Below, one piece after another: positions 46,669 to 57,349 of a stretch of DNA of 64,000 nucleotides. The position numbers and the translations under genes were made by a program. How positions within the stretch are numbered: the stretch's first letter is position 1; every line of letters begins with the position of its first letter. Below the pieces are notes generated by a model. It was not told where the DNA came from, did no database searches, and was given only the letters and a program-made list of their open reading frames with translations. This DNA comes from Sorghum bicolor (lineage: Eukaryota > Streptophyta > Magnoliopsida > Poales > Poaceae): NCBI RefSeq assembly GCF_000003195.3, contig NC_012876.2:65156407-65220406 (forward strand), written 5' to 3'.

Positions 46669-46863
46669 GCGGATGCGTAGTTGAGGATAGTTTTCATGCT
46701 CCGCTCCGGTTCGAGATGGTGTTTCGGCATTACCTTTCCGTTGTTCTTCGGATACACACTCTCCTTTGCAGGACGTGTATCGGGAGAACAGCGGGGAGGT
46801 GCTGTCGAAATTCCGTCTCGAATAGGAGTGTAGCATGAAAACTTACCTCAACTACGCATCCGC
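46669..46863. repeat. Hairpin 2 in the CACTA leader
   Basis: Arms 46669-46699 and 46833-46863 (31 nt each) are complementary at 29 positions. The left arm begins GCGGATGCGTAGTTGAGG. The 133-nt loop contains a GGGGAGGTGCTG phrase that also occurs at about 46337. The right arm ends about 100 bp before the transposase ATG. Confidence 0.88.
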
Positions 46864-46959
46864 AGGTGGGATTAGGACCTATCCTCACCTATTAGAGAGT
46901 TAGGACACCGCGTAGATGCAATTGGTGGTCACCTGTTGTGATGTTATATATGCTAGAGG

Positions 46960-48869
46960 ATGGAGGACCGTCAGTGGATGTACACAGGCCGAACAAGTCA
47001 GGGTGATGTCAGCTATGAATGGATGCAGAAGACCGATCGTTTCTTGAATCGTGCATTCGGCAAGGCCGCAAAATTCCCGAAAATGGCTTTGTGTCCCTGC
47101 AGCAAGTGTGGTAACAGGAGAATGCTAGACAAGGAACTCATGGGTACACATCTGCACAAGAATGGGTTTACCCCGAACTACACCCGATGGGTCCATCATG
47201 GTGAAGCCCATCGTATGAGAGAGGAGGTGGTGAGACAACGCGTCGAGGCTTTTGATGCTGATGCCGGGGTAGCAGATATGGTAGATGACGTTCACCAAGC
47301 ACAGTTTGTTGAAGGGCGTGAGGAGACAGAGATGCAAGCAGCCATAGATGCGTTCAAGTACATGATGGACTCGGCACAGAAACCCCTTCATGCTCATTCT
47401 GAGGTCTCCCAGCTGGATGCCATAAGTCGCTTGATGGGGTTGAAGTCCGAGTTGAACTGGAGTCGAGAAGGCTTCGATAAGGTGTTGACCGTTGTTGGCA
47501 CCCTGCTTCCAAAAAACCACGTGTTGCCGAAGACCATGTATGAGGCGCACAAGCTCCTTAAAGCACTGAAGATGCCGTATGAGCAGATACATGCTTGTCC
47601 GAATGGGTGTGTCCTATTTCGAGAAGAACTTAAGGAGGCAAAGTACTGTCCGAAGTGTAAAGCCTCCAGGTTCCTAGAGGTAGAGTCTGGTGACAGTGGT
47701 GGCCAGAAGAGCCAGCTTAAGATACCTGCCCGAGTCCTACGACACCTTCCCTTCGTGCCGAGGATTCAAAGGCTATTCATGACTGAGGAAACTGCGAAAC
47801 AAATGACGTGGCACAAGAATGGCAAACGCTACCATCCTGACAAGATGGTGCATCCAGCTGATGGTGAAGCATGGGCTAGCTTTGATGACAAGCATCGTTT
47901 GAAATCCGATGAGGCTCGTAATGTACGTGTCGCGCTGGCAACAGATGGGTTCAATCCTTATGGCATGATGTCTGCCCCTTACACATGTTGGCCCGTGTTT
48001 GTTATCCCCCTCAATCTCCCCCCTGGCGTCGCTTTTCAACGACATAACGTGATCTTGACGTTGATAATTCCTGGGCACCCGGGTAGTAATATGGGTGTGT
48101 TCATGGAGCCCGTGATTGATGAGTTGATCAAAGCTTGGAATGAAGGGGTTTGGACATACGACCGAGCTACAAAGGAAAGCTTCAAAATGCATGTCTGGTA
48201 CCAGTACTCCATGCATGACTTCCTAGCCTATGGGTTATTTTGCGCCTGGTGTGTTCACGGGAAGTTCCCGTGCCCAATATGCCAAGAAGCTATGAGGTTC
48301 ATTTGGTTGAAGAAGGGCGGAAAGTATTCGTCGTTCGATCAACATCGTCAATTCCTAGATGACAACCATCCATTCCGACATGACACCAAGAATTTTAGGA
48401 AAGGTGTCGCAGTCATGGACCCTAGACCGCACCTGAAGACTGCTGCTGAGGTTTATGCTCAGATAGATGCTCTCGTGCCCAGTGAAGAAGGTGGTTTTGT
48501 GGGATATGGTGAGCAACACATGTGGACTCATAAGTCCGGCTTGACGAGGCTCCCCTATTACAAGGACCTACTGCTGCCCCATACCATTGATGTAATGCAC
48601 ACTGAAAAGAATATCGCCGAAGCACTTTGGGCAACACTCATGGACACTGACAAGTCTAAGGACAACCCTAAGGCTAGAGTGGACCTGGAGACGTTATGCG
48701 ATAGACCACAGCAAGTGATGCGGCACTCCTACAAATGGCAAGAACTGGAAAAGGCCTAAGGCTGATTTTGTCTTGAAACCTGAACAAAGGAGGGAAGTAC
48801 TACGATGGATTCGCGTCTATGTCCGTAAACCAATCGTCTTCGCTGCCTGCCGTCTCGCGGCTTCTTTGT
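46960..48869 (+). pseudogene. CACTA TNP2-type transposase, frameshifted and cut by a gap
   Basis: The enzyme that cuts and joins CACTA ends. The ATG at 46960 opens 599 codons. Residues 1 to ~85 form the transposase-associated domain (DRQWMYTGR near the start, CPCSKCGN, THLHKNGF, YTRWVHHGE). Residues from about 205 form the TNP2-like region, with a zinc-type CPNGC...CPKCKASR cluster, then GFNPYGMMSAPYTCWPVF, and HGKFPCPIC. The frame ends early at 48759: from about 48733 the family-like sequence continues in the +1 frame and runs towards the gap at 48870, so this copy carries a frameshift. The C-terminal part is missing in the gap. An assembly error cannot be excluded. The two leader hairpins lie upstream. 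Confidence 0.88.
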
Positions 48870-49746
48870 NNNNNNNNNNNNNNNNNNNNNNNNNNNNNNN
48901 NNNNNNNNNNNNNNNNNNNNNNNNNNNNNNNNNNNNNNNNNNNNNNNNNNNNNNNNNNNNNNNNNNNNNNNNNNNNNNNNNNNNNNNNNNNNNNNNNNNN
49001 NNNNNNNNNNNNNNNNNNNNNNNNNNNNNNNNNNNNNNNNNNNNNNNNNNNNNNNNNNNNNNNNNNNNNNNNNNNNNNNNNNNNNNNNNNNNNNNNNNNN
49101 NNNNNNNNNNNNNNNNNNNNNNNNNNNNNNNNNNNNNNNNNNNNNNNNNNNNNNNNNNNNNNNNNNNNNNNNNNNNNNNNNNNNNNNNNNNNNNNNNNNN
49201 NNNNNNNNNNNNNNNNNNNNNNNNNNNNNNNNNNNNNNNNNNNNNNNNNNNNNNNNNNNNNNNNNNNNNNNNNNNNNNNNNNNNNNNNNNNNNNNNNNNN
49301 NNNNNNNNNNNNNNNNNNNNNNNNNNNNNNNNNNNNNNNNNNNNNNNNNNNNNNNNNNNNNNNNNNNNNNNNNNNNNNNNNNNNNNNNNNNNNNNNNNNN
49401 NNNNNNNNNNNNNNNNNNNNNNNNNNNNNNNNNNNNNNNNNNNNNNNNNNNNNNNNNNNNNNNNNNNNNNNNNNNNNNNNNNNNNNNNNNNNNNNNNNNN
49501 NNNNNNNNNNNNNNNNNNNNNNNNNNNNNNNNNNNNNNNNNNNNNNNNNNNNNNNNNNNNNNNNNNNNNNNNNNNNNNNNNNNNNNNNNNNNNNNNNNNN
49601 NNNNNNNNNNNNNNNNNNNNNNNNNNNNNNNNNNNNNNNNNNNNNNNNNNNNNNNNNNNNNNNNNNNNNNNNNNNNNNNNNNNNNNNNNNNNNNNNNNNN
49701 NNNNNNNNNNNNNNNNNNNNNNNNNNNNNNNNNNNNNNNNNNNNNN
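48870..49746. other. Assembly gap (877 N)
   Basis: Unresolved sequence inside the CACTA transposon. It should contain the rest of the transposase and the start of the spacer before the second gene. Open frames that read through it are artefacts. Confidence 1.
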
Positions 49747-49861
49747 ATACTATATTATTTTATAATAATCATGTCTGGTTTGTTTCTTTTTATACATCTA
49801 TTTCTAATACATCTACTAATATGTCTTGTTTGTTTTTTTAATTGTAGGTGATTGAACAAAG

Positions 49862-52067
49862 ATGGCGGGAGGCAGTGGGCCAAGGAACGTGAACTCGAGG
49901 TACCAGAGGCCACGTGAGGATGCTAGAGAGAACTCGTCGGATGAGAGGAGGCAGAGGCTTAGGAGGAGCAGCAGCGGCAGCGGTAGCGGCAGCAGGAGGG
50001 GTCGGCCTCCTCTAGCCAGGCCGCGCCCCGTGCCGGAGGAGGTGTGCCGTACCACGGACTCCTCGGGGGATGACCAGGTTGGGGCGACAGACGACGAGGG
50101 AGACGCACTGGAGGACGGCGAGGGAGACGCACTGGAGGACGGCGAGGGAGACGCACTGGAGGACGGCGAGACTGCAGGTGGTTCCACTGCCACTACTGCT
50201 GCCAAGCCCTACTTGCGAGGTCCCTCAAAACTCCCTGGGCCTCCGCTTCCTCCCCTACGCCCAGTGATTCGCCCCCAGGGGGACAGGTAACTAACTTTAG
50301 ATTTAATCACAGCTACTTCATATAATGTCAGATAAACTAATAATGTTTGTTAATGACTTGTGTAGGCACTGGGAGGTTGTGTCGCCTGGTGACTCACGCA
50401 ACCCCAACCACATCTTGGGGCTTGTGTGTAGGCACTATTACCCTGGCATTGTCACACACAAGGGGACTGTGGGGCCGGCCAAAACATGGGACCACTACAA
50501 ATCTGCCCCCGACACAGATTATGGAGACAAGCAGGAGCGGGTCAGGAGAGAGTTTTGGGTAAGTCTTGTTTGCACAACTTTGATCAATACATCGTACTCA
50601 TTTGACTTTTTTGACATGATGAATTGATACATTGTGTCTGTTTGCAGACTTTTTTCAAGTGTGAAGAGGGACAAGAGGAGAGGGCGGAGAAGAACTTGGT
50701 GAAATGTGCCAGGAAGCGCCTCTCTGACATGCACTATGAAGAGCGCATCACTTGCATCATCAAGTACTACGCCACGCGACTTGGTCAGAAAATCACCAAG
50801 GCACAGGCAAGACAAATGCTTCTCACCCGAGAGCAGTTCCTTGAGGTAAATGAAAATAATAATACTAATTCATTTTGAGATTAAGTATCTCTAATTGGTC
50901 ATCTTATATCTCAAATTGTTTATGACATGCAGATGATTCCATGGTGGTGTGAGTCATATCGGGACTGCTGGGAGATGATTGTGGACAAGTGGTTCACAGA
51001 GGATTATATGCAGGAACATGAAGCCTGCCGGGAGCGTGCTTTGCAGGCGACAGGCCCCACACACCATCAAGGCAGCCGTAGCCTCGCCGCATACAAGCAA
51101 GCATGGGTACATAAATTCATTCTTAGTATTTTGATGCTTCATTCTGCATGTTTATTCTAATCATCTTGTTGTCTTTCTCACAGTCGGCGTCGCATGGTGG
51201 CCAGCCTTTGTCCACGTTCATGGCATATGGACTGGCCCGCAAGGGAAAGGCGACTTCCGATGCCACCTTCAACCCGGATGACCCGCCCGAGTCATACAGC
51301 AATCCGAGCTCCCACACCCGCATCAGTTCCTATGCATCGGAGGCAAGGTCGGTCCATGGGCCAGAGTGGGATCCGAGCACCGACGACATTGATGGGTCGA
51401 TGGTTATGAGGATCGGACAAGGCAAGAAGCATGGACGGTACTGGCTTGGTGATGGCACCCTTGAGTCCAGCTCTGTTCCCACCCTCTCCCAGATCCGAGC
51501 AGAGACCCCGAGCGGAGGCCCAGCCATACGCCAACGGCCGTCTCCTTCACAGCAGCGGGTCGATGAACTTAAGGTTTCTCCCATTTAACTGTCCATACAT
51601 TGATGTTTACATAACTTAGATGCCTTTGCACCACTAAAACAGATGGGTTGAAATATTGCAGGCCGAGAACGAGAGGATGGCTCAGGAGCTGCGGGACCTA
51701 GCGGCGAGGACCGAGCTCGCCGAGCGGGAAAGAGAGGCTGAGCGGGCCGAGCGCGAAAGACAAGCCAAGCAGCTAGCGGAGATTACGGCGTTTTTGCAGA
51801 GCTTTGGGCAAGTCAACGGTGTAGATGTGCCACAGTTCGCTCCACCGCCGCTACTTCTAGCTAGTCCTGTGAGTATGAAAACAAATTGCTTTGACTAGTG
51901 CTTTCATATTCTTTCATGACATAGAAGACTAAATTGACCACTCTCACACATGCAATCTCTTGTCCTTTATGTAGCCTCCGTCGGCGGGTTCAAATAACCC
52001 ATCTCAGGCGCAAGCAGGCGACGGCGCTTTTCCTTCACCGGGCACTCAGTTTTCCCCCCACCTCTAG
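49862..52067 (+). CDS. CACTA second protein, Transposase_24 (Ptta/En/Spm) type, seven exons
   Basis: Probably the DNA-binding partner of the transposase that recognises the subterminal repeats, as TNPA-like proteins do. Exons: 49862-50286, 50366-50558, 50648-50845, 50933-51106, 51184-51573, 51662-51868, 51975-52067. All junctions are GT-AG and the phases agree, giving 559 residues with no internal stop. The N-terminus is basic and Ser/Gly-rich, followed by an acidic GDALEDGE repeat (three units from a 24-bp DNA repeat). The core has GLVCRHYYPGIV, KTWDHYK, REFWTFFKCEEG, and YYATRLGQ, which fit the Transposase_24 family. A Glu/Arg-rich coiled coil (AENERMAQELRDL, AEREREAERAERER) lies near the C-terminus. 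It is intact although the transposase is not. Confidence 0.85.
50092..50170 (+). repeat. 24-bp in-frame tandem repeat (three units)
   Basis: GAGGGAGACGCACTGGAGGA plus four bases (24 bp) is repeated three times without frame loss. It encodes an acidic GDALEDGE octamer array in the CACTA second protein. Confidence 0.95.
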
Positions 52068-52327
52068 TTTGTTTCTCTTTTTCACGACTTGATGGACATG
52101 TGATGCACTGTGAACGACTATCGACTTGTGATGATGGATATTGGAACTATTATGTTTGCGATGTCGTGTATGCATGTGAGATCATGTGTTTGTGATGTGA
52201 TATATATGCCGGATTGAGTTTGTGATGAAATGGATGTGTGATATGTTCTGTTGGTGATATAAATATGTGTTATATTATGTTTGTAAATACAGAAAATAAA
52301 AAAAATAAAAAAATAATAAAAATAAAG

Positions 52328-52905
52328 GCTTTGCCGGGTGCCCTAGCCCTGACTCCCGGCAAAGCTGGAAATCGCCAGGTTCGGTTTCCCAGATTTGCCG
52401 GGTGCCAGAGCTAGGGCACCCGGCAAAGAAAATCTGGGAAAAAAATAAAAAAATCTTTGCCGGGAGCCAAGGAGAAGACTCCCGGCAAAGAAATTATTAA
52501 AAAATAAATAAAAAAAGCTTTGCCGGGAGCCTGCCCAGTAAGCTCCCGGCAAAGAAATTATTGAAAAAGAAAATAAAAAAAGCTTTGCCGGGAGCCTGAC
52601 CAGTAAGCTCCCGGCAAAGAAATTATGGGAAAAAAAATTAAAAATCTTTGCCGGGTGTCTCTGACACAGCTCCCGGCAAAGAAAGGACCGACGGAGCCGG
52701 CGCCGTGACGGTCAGTTTTCTTTGCCGGGGGCCGTGTTTACTCTCGGCAAAGTCTTTGCCGGGTGCCCGATAAAAAGCTCCCGGCAAAGAAATCTTTGCC
52801 GGCCAGATTTTTGCCGGAGGCTCTTTGCCGGGTGCAGCTCCCGGCAAAGGCTTTGCCGGGTGCAAAATAGCCTTTGCCGGGAGTGTCCGGCTCCCGGCAA
52901 ATTGC
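52328..52905. repeat. CACTA right subterminal repeat cluster (TTTGCCGG)
   Basis: About twenty copies of CTTTGCCGG or its complement within 580 bp, mostly as facing pairs separated by 15-30 bp and joined by A-rich spacers. Each pair can form a short hairpin. These are the probable binding sites for the transposon proteins. Confidence 0.95.
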
Positions 52906-52920
52906 CTGTTTCCTGTAGTG

Positions 52921-53949
52921 AACGTTACTCGCAACTTTTATTGGTGGACAAATTAAATGGCCATTGCTTCGCATACGACTCCTGGCCGCTACAATGAACA
53001 AGGACAGGACGCCACGTCCGATTAGCCAACTTTGATGTCACTATATATATATATGCCAGTCACCCTATATATAAAAATGATGTGCCTGTAAATAATAACA
53101 AATATATATAGTGCAAAGTAAGAATTACTTCATATATATGGTTAGGCTGCTGAATTGATGAAGTGTTTGTGCGTGTGCAAAAGCACAATCCGACGCCGTT
53201 TTCTTCCGATCCCAAGTTGCTCCACTAATAATGTTGCTAAATATTTTAGTGTCACAGTGCCTATCAACAAGCAAGCCAGGCAGCCAGCAAGTGGCTGTCT
53301 GTCTCTTGTGAATTTCACACCACTTCTCCCAGGCCCCAGCTGAAAAAGATTTCTGCATAAATTAGTAGATCATGCATGCAGCATGCAATAATCTATAATC
53401 GCGCGACAAGTTAATAAAAGTGGTAACCGAAAGCAATGCAAGAGAATACGAAAAGCCAGCCGAATCGGAGGTTTGGCATGAATATATCCAGAGTTAATTT
53501 CGCCTGGCTATAGCTAGCTGATCAAGTCAAGTCATATGCAAAAATATAATATCAAATTCCATCTAAATATTCTCTTTGGAAGACAGGATAAGAAGCGATC
53601 TATAGGAGATTAAGGATCTACAAATTTAAAACAGATGAAGTACTTGGAGATGCCAATTGCCAAGCCTCAAAAGCTCACCGGCCATATATATGCCCATATG
53701 CAAGCAGCAAGCTACCAAACTCTACTGGATCAACAAGATTCCCAAAACTAAAAGAGAAAATACATATATATAAACTAGCTAGCTCAATATAAATATAATA
53801 TGGTGGACCAAACCAAAGTCTTCTCTCTGAGTCTCAGATGGGAATATGGGATAGAACACAGGACATAGCTAGAGAGAGAGAGAGAGAAAGAGAGAGAGCT
53901 TATTTCTCTCTCTCTTAGGTAAGCAAGCAAAAGCTACTGTGTGCCTCAC
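52921..53949. other. Upstream region of the bZIP gene
   Basis: About 1 kb from the CACTA right end to the bZIP TATA box. An imperfect GA tract lies at 53871-53898. No gene was seen. The transposon lies only 1.0 kb from the bZIP core promoter. Confidence 0.5.
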
Positions 53950-53955
53950 TATAAA
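53950..53955 (+). promoter_or_regulatory. TATA box of the bZIP gene
   Basis: TATAAA in the context CTATAAAAGG, 177 bp before the ATG. A leader of about 140-150 bp would follow. No ATG occurs between about 53980 and 54126, so I see no upstream ORF. Confidence 0.75.
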
Positions 53956-54126
53956 AGGCCCTCACCAACCCAGGCCTTCTTCTCCAGAGCACCAAGAGAG
54001 CAAGAGCAAGACATAGCAAGCTAGGTAGGTAGCTGACTTGGATCCACCAATATTCACAAGCAAGTACATCGTAATTAAGCACTAGCTAGCAAGGAAGAAG
54101 AGAGCAAGACAATTAAGAAGAGCAAT

Positions 54127-54822
54127 ATGTACCACCATCTCCATGGCGAGGTGGCCAGCCTCCGCTTCCTGTCCCCTCCGAGCGCCTCGCACCAGCACCA
54201 CCACATGAACATGGCCTTGCCGCCTCCGGCCTACTTCCCGGCGCTGTCCTTGGAGCTGGAGTCGGCTCTCCAGGACGATGCTACTCTACTGACCATCATC
54301 GACGGCGGCGGCGACACGGCTTGTTTTGAGCTTGACACCATCGTCCGGGAAGCCGCAGCCCACCTCGCCGGCAACAATAATGGCTCGCCCAGCTTGTCGG
54401 GCTCGGGCTCCGACGGCGCGGGCAGAGACTACCACCAGCTGGGCGCTGTGACGATGACAACGACGGCGGCCGCCGACGAGGAGCGCCGGCGCCGGAGGAT
54501 GGTGTCGAACCGGGAGTCGGCGCGGCGGTCGCGCATGCGCAAGCAGCGGCAGCTCAGCGAGCTGTGGGCGCAGGTCTCGCACCTCCGCGGCGCCAACCGC
54601 CGCCTCCTCGACGACCTCAACCGCGCGCTCAGGAGCTGCGCCGACGCCCGCCGCGAGAGCGCGCGCCTCAGGGACGAGAAGGCCGAGCTGGCCAACAAGC
54701 TCGACCAGCTGCTGCTGCTGCAGGCGGCCGCCGAGAAGGGCGCCCCTGCCGCCGCGTCGACCTCCAGTTGCTCATCGGAGGCGGAGCCACGCAGCAACAA
54801 CACCAGCAGCACAAGCACCTGA
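54127..54822 (+). CDS. Small bZIP transcription factor (group S-like)
   Basis: A single-exon gene of 231 residues. The bZIP domain starts near residue 119 with [20 protein letters not shown]; Asn128 and Arg136 give the invariant N-x7-R. The zipper follows from QLSELW (Leu143 region) through heptads in [31 protein letters not shown]. The N-terminus has His-rich and Leu-rich stretches (SLELESAL) and the C-terminus a Ser-rich tail (SSTST). The short length, lack of introns and domain position fit plant group S bZIPs, nuclear dimers that bind ACGT-type sites. Group S1 members have a sucrose-responsive upstream peptide; none is visible in this leader, so it is probably a non-S1 type such as the bZIP43 branch. 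The frame is intact. TATA is at 53950. Confidence 0.92.
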   Translation: MYHHLHGEVASLRFLSPPSASHQHHHMNMALPPPAYFPALSLELESALQDDATLLTIIDGGGDTACFELDTIVREAAAHLAGNNNGSPSLSGSGSDGAGRDYHQLGAVTMTTTAAADEERRRRRMVSNRESARRSRMRKQRQLSELWAQVSHLRGANRRLLDDLNRALRSCADARRESARLRDEKAELANKLDQLLLLQAAAEKGAPAAASTSSCSSEAEPRSNNTSSTST

Positions 54823-55062
54823 ATGATCGAATGCATTATCCAACCCAATTTTTAATCGTGAGGATAATTTATATATCGATATATAATAAGAAACATGTGT
54901 GATTAAGCATGCATAATTAATTAATTTAAGGCGAAGAGAGATGCACGGAGGCATGCATGCACCTTCAACCGATTCAATATTTGTACCAGTACCAGTTTTG
55001 TTTTTGTTTTTGAGAGTCACTGGTATTTTGGTATCTGTTCCTTACCTTACCTTAAGGATATA
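54823..55062 (+). other. 3' flank of the bZIP gene
   Basis: About 240 AT-rich bases, likely including the bZIP 3' UTR, up to the Stowaway element at 55063. Confidence 0.6.
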
Positions 55063-55297
55063 CTCCCTCCGTCCTAAAAAAAGTGTCGTTTTAGGTTTTT
55101 GTGCCACAAGTTTGACTCGATTTGTAAAAAATATATGCAATATTTATATCTCTAAATAAATTTGTTAAAAAACTAGACTTAAAGATCTTTCCAATGATAC
55201 TAATTATGTAATATAAATACTAATATTTTTTACTATATATTTAGTTAAAGTTATTTCTCGGGAAGCGAAAACGACACTTATTTTGGGACGGAGGGAG
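55063..55297. mobile_element. Stowaway MITE, well preserved
   Basis: 235 bp, flanked by TA (55061-55062 and 55298-55299). Tips are CTCCCTCCGTCCTAAAA and TTTTGGGACGGAGGGAG, near-perfect complements. It is the best Stowaway copy in the window. Confidence 0.95.
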
Positions 55298-57349
55298 TAT
55301 AAGTTAACGTGGATATCATGATTCATGATATTACAATTTTTTGAGTTGCGACTTGCAAACCTGTTAATGAAGTAACGGGACCCTATTTGGTAGAGCTGTC
55401 AGAAAAAATGCTTTTCTGAGAAGCCATACAAACGAAGAAAAAGCACGGTCAAAATAAATTGGTACGGTCTTATCTAGTTCTTGCGTTCCAGTACAAACGA
55501 GACTTGTGAGAAGAAGCATGAAAATGTGTTGTTTGATTTCTTGTTCCGGCTTGTTTTGGCCATAAGCTGTACCAAAAGGGCGAGGCTTCCCGTTTTTACT
55601 GTGTCGTTCGCGGTAGGCCAGTACAAGTCCGGCGTTTCAAACAAAAACCGTAAAACTGGCATGCAAGTACAGGAAGACTTGTCATAATTCAGTGCAACTG
55701 ATGAGTGATGACACGGCTCCAACTTATATGTACTAATAATTGTTTATGTGTTAAATTTCCTGATTAAGTGGACTGCATATGCTGCTCTTAGTGTCAGATA
55801 ATCGAGTAGCTTCTGCTATATTCTCAGAAGCAGAGCCTGATCATGCTGTATCAGTATCAAGTATCAGACAAGTTTCAGGATATGTATCAAACAATCTTGG
55901 TATATGAATATTGTAGCATCAAGATCTTGAACCGAACCAACAACATCCTATTCATTGAGATGCTTATCGCACAGGGTTCCAGGGAACCTTGAGTAAAAAT
56001 TCAGTAACATGCATGCATGTGCTACAACACAAATATCTACACCTTTTAGGCATATAATTCCAATGCGAAAGAATGAAAATCGGACATCCAAAGGGAGGAT
56101 AAAAAGGACTGCTCATTCATAATAAGGAAACATAAATAAGCGTGCCTTTAATTTATTCTCATACAAATGATGTTAGAGCCTCTGAAAGCGAGTAGACACC
56201 AGAGAACTTCTCTTGGAGGCATGGCATATGAGCTCATATACACAGTTTTCAGCTGCGAAGAATGCGCACGAACTCCAGGAACAGGCATTTCACAGCCAGG
56301 AACTCTTGACAGAGCAACAACCCACATAAAATCCAGTTGACCAGAAACGAGGAAAAAAATATAGATATCAACTGCAAGATTGTGTGGCTGCAGATAGGAA
56401 CGGTTCCTGTGCATGAGCACTGAGATTCAGAGCAAAACAGATCTAGACCCTGAGGCCGCATCGCGAGTGCAAGTGAAGTGCGGCATCAGCTCAGGGTGTC
56501 CAAGGGTACGTGTGAACACGGGGGGTCAAAGGTAGCCCACCAGCGTGAGATGCTCACATCACAGGGCCCAAGCAACAGTGAACAGAAGGGCTGAGGGGCT
56601 GGGGCACTGGCTCACACCAGGCGCCCGGTGGAAGAAGCACCAATGCACCATCCACCATGCCATGTCTCACAGTGGTGCCCATGGAGCTTTCCTTATAGCA
56701 GGAAGAAACAACTGGAAAGTACAAGAGGGCTGAGCACTTCAACAAACTGTCCCTCCCAGTCCCAGGAGGCGTCTTACCTGCAACACCACAGTTGCATGAA
56801 GATAAGAGTAGCTGATGAAGTTCAGGTGTTGGTGTGTTCATCCATCTGCTGCTCATCATGATTCCAAGGGGGCACTTCGAGATTGCAAGCTGTAGCTTGC
56901 CATCGATGTTGCTGATGCATGGCAATAATTGGCATCAGAGTGCCGGGATGTTGGTACTGCAAACAGAATATTAGGAGACAGGATGCTAGTGCCCTACAAA
57001 TTACGTCATTTCAGAAGAAAAGGAATCAGAAAATATGCAAAGATCATGGATATGACACCCGTATCAGGTAAAAAGTTGAAACATCCCTGTGCAGGAATAA
57101 TATCAATATCAGTGTACTTCCATAGATGTAGGCCTGTAAACATGTCTACAAAACAAATTTTGCCTTTGGTTCAAAACTGTATAAGGTTAACTTGGTCCCG
57201 TTAAAAATATACAAGCTCCAGGTCACTGATTTTAAGGATAACAGATAGAAGTTAGTGATGCAAACTACTGGATTCTTATCCGTTGGGTGGTCATAATGGA
57301 TAGTTGCCACATGCCAGGAGTTAGATATTTCTTCAGCTAAATGAGGTGC
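55298..57349. other. Region between the Stowaway element and the small minus-strand gene
   Basis: Mostly unassigned. The right part (about 56150-57349) may be a long 3' UTR or a non-coding extension of the minus-strand gene; the 123-codon open frame at 56554-56925 (minus) has no recognisable domain and ordinary splice context was not found. Confidence 0.4.

Larger units (their letters stand above)
46073..52920 (+). mobile_element. Autonomous-type CACTA (En/Spm) transposon, left end in gap
   Basis: A large DNA transposon encoding a TNP2-type transposase and a Transposase_24-type second protein, both on the plus strand. The right end is clear: it stops with CCTGTAGTG at 52920, and the last 600 bp carry about twenty CTTTGCCGG/CCGGCAAAG subterminal motifs, arranged as repeated inverted pairs. 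These are known binding-site-like repeats of a common grass CACTA group. No such motif and no CACTA tip was found on the left, so the left end probably lies in the 46073-46172 gap; the start coordinate is a guess. Two gaps interrupt the element. The transposase is frameshifted; the second gene is intact. Confidence 0.88.

Noticed and set aside
48773..49841. 330-340 codon open frames across the second gap
   Set aside because: Most of the length is N, so openness is meaningless; the true content is the transposase end and a spacer.
52343..53001. Open frames rich in LPGA and RQR-like repeats
   Set aside because: They are translations of the CTTTGCCGG subterminal repeats.
56554..56925. 123-codon minus-strand open frame downstream of the small gene
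   Set aside because: No domain or splice continuity with the upstream exons; more likely 3' UTR or intergenic.
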